A DNA stretch of 19,559 nucleotides from JAJUFS01 sp964599565 (GTDB lineage: Bacteria; Pseudomonadota; Gammaproteobacteria; Natronospirales; JAJUFS01). Made by a program: the position numbers and the translations under genes. The first letter of the stretch is position 1; each line of letters begins with the position of its first letter. Shown one piece after another: positions 15,962 to 19,559 of this stretch. The stretch lies in assembly GCA_964599565.1 (NCBI GenBank), contig CAZRFE010000045.1, positions 1-19,559 on the forward strand. Direction: 5' to 3'. The notes under the pieces are model-generated. The model did no database searches. It worked only from the letters and a program-made list of their open reading frames with translations, and was not told the DNA's origin.

Positions 15962-16924
15962 TTATTTCTTTGCCAGCGCGTCGAGGTATTTCTCGGCATC
16001 GAGCGCGGCCATGCAGCCGGTGCCTGCGGACGTGATTGCCTGGCGGTAGACGTGATCCATCACATCGCCGGCGGCGAACACGCCGGGAATGCTGGTTGCC
16101 GTGGCATTGCCCTTGATGCCGCTGTTCACCACGATGTAGCCGCCTTCCATGTCGAGCTGTCCTTCGAACAGCGCGGTGTTCGGCTTGTGGCCGATGGCGA
16201 TGAACACGCCGGTGAGTTCGAGTTCTTCCTTCTTGTTCACATCTTCCGAAGAATGCAGGCGGATGCCCGTGACGCCGCTGTCGTCGCCGAGCACTTCATC
16301 GAGGTTGCGCTTCCAGTGCAGCCTGACGTTGCCGTTCTTCGCCTTCTCGAACAGCTGGTCCTGCAGGATCTTTTCCGCGCGCAGTTCGTCGCGGCGATGC
16401 ACGAGATGCACTTCCGATGCAATGTTCGAGAGATACAGCGCTTCCTCGACCGCGGTGTTGCCGCCGCCGATGACCGCGACCTTCTGGTTGCGGTAGAAGA
16501 ACCCGTCGCAGGTCGCGCACGCGGACACGCCCTTGCCCTTGAACTTCTCTTCGGAATCGAGGCCGAGATACATCGCGGTCGCGCCGGTTGCGATGATGAG
16601 CGCATCGCAGGTGTAGATGCCGTTGTCGCCTTCAAGGCGGAAAGGCCTCTCCGTGAGCGTCGCGGTGTGGATGTGGTCGAAGACGATCTCGGTGTTGAAA
16701 CGCTGCGCGTGTTCGCGCATGCGTTCCATCAGCGCCGGTCCCTGCAGTCCTTCCACGTCGCCCGGCCAGTTGTCGACGTCCGTCGTGGTCATCAGCTGGC
16801 CGCCCTGTTCAAGCCCGGTGACGAGCACCGGCTTGAGGTTCGCACGCGCGGCGTAGACGGCGGCGGTATAGCCCGCGGGGCCCGAGCCAAGGATGAGAAG
16901 GCGGCAATGTCTGGTGTCGCTCAT
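15962..16924 (-). CDS. trxB: Thioredoxin reductase (NADPH)
   Basis: TrxB passes electrons from NADPH through FAD and a redox-active disulfide to thioredoxin in the cytoplasm. It has 320 residues, the typical length of the low-molecular-weight type. FAD-binding GSGPAG (13-18), the redox CATC pair (Cys136/Cys139), the NADPH-binding GGGNTA (153-158) with HRR (176-178), and the closing GVFAAGDVMD are all visible. The ATG at 16924 gives the family start SDTRHCRLLILGSGPAGYTAA. AAAGG lies about 11 bases before it. The frame remains open far upstream (to 19519), but that part is the reverse strand of ald and ftsK and is not coding. It is the first gene of the leftward unit and diverges from ald. Confidence 0.97.
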   Translation of the reverse strand: MSDTRHCRLLILGSGPAGYTAAVYAARANLKPVLVTGLEQGGQLMTTTDVDNWPGDVEGLQGPALMERMREHAQRFNTEIVFDHIHTATLTERPFRLEGDNGIYTCDALIIATGATAMYLGLDSEEKFKGKGVSACATCDGFFYRNQKVAVIGGGNTAVEEALYLSNIASEVHLVHRRDELRAEKILQDQLFEKAKNGNVRLHWKRNLDEVLGDDSGVTGIRLHSSEDVNKKEELELTGVFIAIGHKPNTALFEGQLDMEGGYIVVNSGIKGNATATSIPGVFAAGDVMDHVYRQAITSAGTGCMAALDAEKYLDALAKK

Positions 16925-17086
16925 GTATAATTCGGCCTTTGCTGCGGAACGAAATCCGGATGACTCTTGACGCTGCTGCGGGCCAGGAAACTGCCGCCGC
17001 AGCGCACTATCTGGGGACGCAAGGTCCAATGACAAGGCCGCAGAATGTACCGAAACGACCCCGCACCGTAAAGGAGTGAACACAAG
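16925..17086. other. Divergent intergenic region trxB / ald
   Basis: 162 bases lie between the two start codons. A perfect -10 hexamer TATAAT (16926-16931) points rightward toward ald, but no -35 fits 16-18 bases upstream and it abuts the trxB start codon. A TTGACG (16967-16972) also points rightward but has no -10 at the right distance. The ald ribosome-binding site AAGGAG (17071-17076) is clear, about 10 bases before the ATG. No hairpin or operator stands out. Confidence 0.4.
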
Positions 17087-18139
17087 ATGCGCATTGGTAT
17101 TCCCCGCGAACTGAAGCCGCTGGAAGGCCGTGTCGGCCTGATTCCCGCCGCGTGTGCGGGACTCGTCAAGGAAGGTCACGCCGTGATGGTGGAAGCCGGC
17201 GCGGGCGTGAAGAGCGGCTACAGCGATGACGATTATCGCGCCGTCGGCGTTGAAGTGATCGCGGACGTGGCGAAGCTTTACGAAACGGCCGAGATGATCG
17301 TGAAGGTCAAGGAGCCGATCGCGGAAGACCTCAAGCACCTGCGCAAGGAACACCTGCTGTTCTGCTACCTGCACCTGGCGGCGGAACCGCACCTTACCGA
17401 CGAACTCAAGCGCATTGGCCTCACGGCGGTTGCCTTCGAGACCGTCGAGGTGAACGGCAAGCTGCCGCTGCTCGCACCGATGTCCGACATCGCCGGACGT
17501 CTTTCCGCGCAGTGGGCGACGACGCTGCTGCATGCGCCGAACGGCGGCAAGGGCGTGCTGCTCGGCGGCATCCCCGCGACGCGTCGCGGCCGCATCGTGA
17601 TCCTTGGCGCCGGTGTCTCCGGCGGCGCGGCCGCAACCATCATGGCCGGCATGGGCGCGGAAGTGACCGTGTTCGATCTCGACATCGACAAGCTTGAAAA
17701 GATGCGCGCGCTCGGCCCGAACGTCACCGGCCTGTATCCGCACGTGAAGGATGTCGCCGACGCCGTCGCGGCCGCCGACGTCGTCATCGGCGCGGTGCTG
17801 ATCCCCGGTGCGAAGGCGCCGCGCGTCGTCACCGCGGACATGGTCAAGGCCATGCAGCCGGGCTCGGTCGTCGTCGACATCGCGATCGACCAGGGCGGCT
17901 GCATCGAGACCGCGAAGCCGACCACCTGGGACAACCCGACGTATGTCTGGGAAGGCGTCACGCATTTCACCGTCACGCACATGCCGGGTGCGGTGCCGCG
18001 CACCTCGTCGCAGGCGCTGTCCGCGGCCATCGCGCGCTACACATCGATCCTCGCATCGGGCAAATGGCGCGACAACGCGGCCCTGGTGAAGGGCGTCAAC
18101 GTGGAAAACGGCAAGGTCGTTCATCCCGCGCTGCTGTGA
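17087..18139 (+). CDS. ald: Alanine dehydrogenase
   Basis: Ald catalyses the reversible NAD-dependent oxidative deamination of L-alanine to pyruvate and ammonium. It has 350 residues. The family start MRIGIPRELKPLEGRVGLIP, substrate-binding Arg15 and Lys75 (IVKVKEP), catalytic His96 (CYLHLA) and Asp268 (DIAIDQGG) are present. The Rossmann loop GAGVSG (174-179) with acidic Asp197/Asp199 suits NAD. The ending THFTVTHMPGAVPRTSSQALSAA is also typical. A good ribosome site, AAGGAG, precedes the ATG. The protein stops after GVNVENGKVVHPALL, about 15-20 residues earlier than most family members, which go on with a VAEALGL-like helix. No frameshift is evident. It sits alone, divergent from trxB and upstream of ftsK. 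No Lrp/AldR-type regulator gene is nearby. Confidence 0.95.
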   Translation: MRIGIPRELKPLEGRVGLIPAACAGLVKEGHAVMVEAGAGVKSGYSDDDYRAVGVEVIADVAKLYETAEMIVKVKEPIAEDLKHLRKEHLLFCYLHLAAEPHLTDELKRIGLTAVAFETVEVNGKLPLLAPMSDIAGRLSAQWATTLLHAPNGGKGVLLGGIPATRRGRIVILGAGVSGGAAATIMAGMGAEVTVFDLDIDKLEKMRALGPNVTGLYPHVKDVADAVAAADVVIGAVLIPGAKAPRVVTADMVKAMQPGSVVVDIAIDQGGCIETAKPTTWDNPTYVWEGVTHFTVTHMPGAVPRTSSQALSAAIARYTSILASGKWRDNAALVKGVNVENGKVVHPALL

Positions 18140-18143
18140 TCCC

Positions 18144-18175
18144 TGGCCGGGCGAGGCGTCTCGCCGCGCCCGGCT
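18144..18175 (+). terminator. GC-rich hairpin after ald, without U-tract
   Basis: Just after the ald stop, GGCCGGGCGAG can fold onto CTCGCC and CGGC around a GCGT loop, with a 5-base bulge on the right arm. No T-run follows directly (TGTGATGG), so it is at best an imperfect intrinsic terminator or a 3'-end stabilising hairpin. The next T-rich stretch begins about 20 bases later. Confidence 0.4.
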
Positions 18176-18187
18176 GTGATGGCATAA

Positions 18188-18215
18188 GTGGAATAATTTT
18201 TTCAAATAATATAAA
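18188..18215 (+). promoter_or_regulatory. Candidate promoter of ftsK
   Basis: An AT-rich block (18191-18215) stands out from the GC-rich surroundings. It holds TATAAA (18210-18215, five of six -10 matches). A weak GTGGAA (18188-18193) lies 16 bases upstream as a possible -35. Start of transcription would be about 30 bases before the ftsK start codon. Prediction only. Confidence 0.4.
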
Positions 18216-18250
18216 CAGTTACGGAAAGTAGCTGATATCCGGGGTGAACA

Positions 18251-19559
18251 TTGGCGCAGGCCAGGCGCACCAAGAAGCGCGACGACGACGAACCGATGCT
18301 GGGTCACCAGCTGGCCCGGGGGCTGCGTGAAGCGGTCCTCTGGGTCTTTGTCGGCCTCGCATTGCTGCTCGGCACCGCGCTCGCGAGCTATCACCACCAG
18401 GATCCCGGCTTTTCCTACACCGGCGATTCCGGAGCGGTCCGCAACTGGATCGGCCCGGTCGGCGCCTATGCAGCCGATCTGCTGCTGCTGCTGTTCGGCT
18501 ATCCCGCGCACCTGTTTCCGATCCTCGTCCTGCTCGGCGGCTGGATGATCTTCTCCGCCCGTCCGGTTCTCGACGGTCCCATCAACAAGCTCGCCGTCTC
18601 GCTCAAGCTGCTCGGCTTCGTGCTCACGCTCGCCGGCGCGGCCGCGCTTGCACACCTGCACTGGCAGGTCGGGTTCGAAGCGGCGCCGAAGGGGTCGGGC
18701 GGCATACTCGGCAGCTTCATCGGCGACGGTCTCGCCGGAATGCTGAGCAATCTCGGTGCGACCGTGCTGCTGCTCGCGCTGTTTCTCGGCGGCGTGACGC
18801 TGTTCACCGGCATCTCCTGGCTCAACGTGATGGATGCGACCGGCCGCTTCACGCTTACGGCGATCGAAGTGCTGCGCAATCGCATGGAGCGCGCGAAGCA
18901 GGCGATGGAAGACCAGAAGTCGCGCCAGCAGCGTGTCGAGCTCGTGCGTGTTGCGACCGAGCAGCGCAAGGAAAAGCCGAAACCGCGCATCGAGCCTGCG
19001 ATCGTGAAGGTCGAGCCGAGCGTGCGCGTGGAAAAGGAACGCCAGGTGCAGCTGTTCGAGCCGGCCGCGAGCGGCGAACTGCCGCCGCTGTCGCTGCTCG
19101 ACAATCCGCCGGAGAAGGTCCAGGGCTATTCCGCGGAAGCGCTGGAAGCGATGTCGCGCCAGGTCGAGATGAAGCTCGCGGACTTCGGCGTGGAAGTGCA
19201 GGTTGTCGCGGTGAACCCTGGGCCCGTGATCACGCGCTTCGAACTGCAGCCGGCGCCGGGCGTGAAGGTCAGCCAGATCTCGAATCTCGCGAAGGATCTT
19301 GCGCGCGCGCTGTCCGCGATTTCCGTGCGCGTCGTCGAGGTGATTCCCGGCAAGTCCACCGTCGGTCTCGAGATTCCGAACGAGACGCGCGAGATGGTCA
19401 CGCTCGGCGAGATTCTCAAGTCGCAGGAATACGACCGCACCGGCTCGCCGATCACGCTCGCGCTCGGCAAGGATATTTCCGGCCATCCGACGGTCGCGGA
19501 TCTCGCGCGCATGCCGCACCTGCTGATCGCGGGCACGACGGGTTCCGGCAAGTCTGTCG
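18251..19559 (+). CDS. ftsK: DNA translocase FtsK (3' part outside window)
   Basis: FtsK couples cell division to chromosome segregation: the N-terminus sits in the divisome membrane and the C-terminal motor pumps DNA and activates XerCD at dif. About 436 residues are present. A basic start (AQARRTKKRDDD) is followed by membrane segments at about 28-46, 73-101, 115-135 and 167-188. A charged, fairly short linker (about 200-270) and the motor's alpha domain follow (AMSRQVEMKLADFGVEVQVV, PGPVITRFELQPAPGVKVSQ, VVEVIPGKSTVGLEIPN). The window ends within Walker A (AGTTGSGKS). I place the start at TTG 18251: an in-frame TGA lies at 18245-18247 and GGGGTGA (18241-18247) serves as the ribosome site. 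The first in-frame ATG is at 18296, still before the first membrane helix, and is the alternative. Confidence 0.95.
   Translation, partial: MAQARRTKKRDDDEPMLGHQLARGLREAVLWVFVGLALLLGTALASYHHQDPGFSYTGDSGAVRNWIGPVGAYAADLLLLLFGYPAHLFPILVLLGGWMIFSARPVLDGPINKLAVSLKLLGFVLTLAGAAALAHLHWQVGFEAAPKGSGGILGSFIGDGLAGMLSNLGATVLLLALFLGGVTLFTGISWLNVMDATGRFTLTAIEVLRNRMERAKQAMEDQKSRQQRVELVRVATEQRKEKPKPRIEPAIVKVEPSVRVEKERQVQLFEPAASGELPPLSLLDNPPEKVQGYSAEALEAMSRQVEMKLADFGVEVQVVAVNPGPVITRFELQPAPGVKVSQISNLAKDLARALSAISVRVVEVIPGKSTVGLEIPNETREMVTLGEILKSQEYDRTGSPITLALGKDISGHPTVADLARMPHLLIAGTTGSGKSV

Noticed and set aside
18176..18200. A TGGCA-containing stretch before ftsK considered as a sigma-54 promoter
   Set aside because: The required GC at the -12 position with the correct 10-base spacing after GG is absent.
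15962..19519. An uninterrupted leftward frame of 1185 codons reading from opposite ftsK through ald into trxB
   Set aside because: Only the last 320 codons are TrxB. The rest is rich in Arg, His, Asp and Gly, has no family resemblance, and runs opposite the well-supported ald and ftsK genes. Codon bias in GC-rich genes often removes stops from this antisense frame.
1..19559. Search by eye for CRISPR arrays, IS elements, att sites, tRNAs, toxin-antitoxin pairs or defence genes
   Set aside because: No regularly spaced repeats, transposase motifs, tRNA cloverleaf or accessory gene signatures were seen; the base composition looks even throughout except for the short AT-rich promoter gaps.

Overview
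The window looks like core chromosome of a GC-rich (roughly 60% by eye) gammaproteobacterium. The gene order clpS-clpA / infA-bpt-aat / trxB / ftsK and the plsX-fabH pair are typical of that class. The set of T2SS genes, a CHASE2 cyclase and a COG3146 acyltransferase would fit a Xanthomonadales/Nevskiales/Steroidobacter-like lineage, but I cannot fix the family from sequence alone. There are no tRNA or rRNA genes, insertion sequences, CRISPR arrays or phage genes, and no stretch over 300 bases without a gene. The longest non-coding stretches are 7797-7991, 16925-17086, 10245-10390 and 18140-18250.

Layout. (1) 1-1998, rightward: plsX (5' end cut by the window edge) and fabH, phospholipid and fatty-acid initiation. 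They end in a strong terminator instead of running on into fabD-fabG-acpP. (2) 2077-7796, leftward: gspC-gspD-gspE-gspF in overlapping order, the inner-membrane, secretin, ATPase and platform part of a type II secretion system. The pseudopilin and GspL/M genes are absent here. (3) 7992-10244, rightward and divergent from gspC: a membrane-bound class III adenylate cyclase with a CHASE2 sensor. (4) 10391-12993, rightward: clpS and clpA. (5) 13061-16924, leftward: trxB, a COG3146 N-acyltransferase, aat, bpt and infA, tightly packed and meeting clpA at a shared bidirectional terminator. (6) 17087-18139, rightward and divergent from trxB: alanine dehydrogenase. (7) 18251-end, rightward: ftsK from a TTG start, cut by the window edge at its Walker A motif.

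How the genes work together. The centre of the window holds nearly a whole bacterial N-degron pathway in two convergent units. Aat and Bpt attach Leu/Phe to protein N-termini, ClpS recognises those N-termini, and ClpA unfolds the cargo for ClpP, which is encoded elsewhere. The COG3146 protein in the aat-bpt operon belongs to the broad GNAT/FemAB-like group and is the least understood gene here. I see no clearly new system. The most interesting points are this acyltransferase in the N-degron operon, the truncated fab and gsp operons, and several start-codon and regulatory details.
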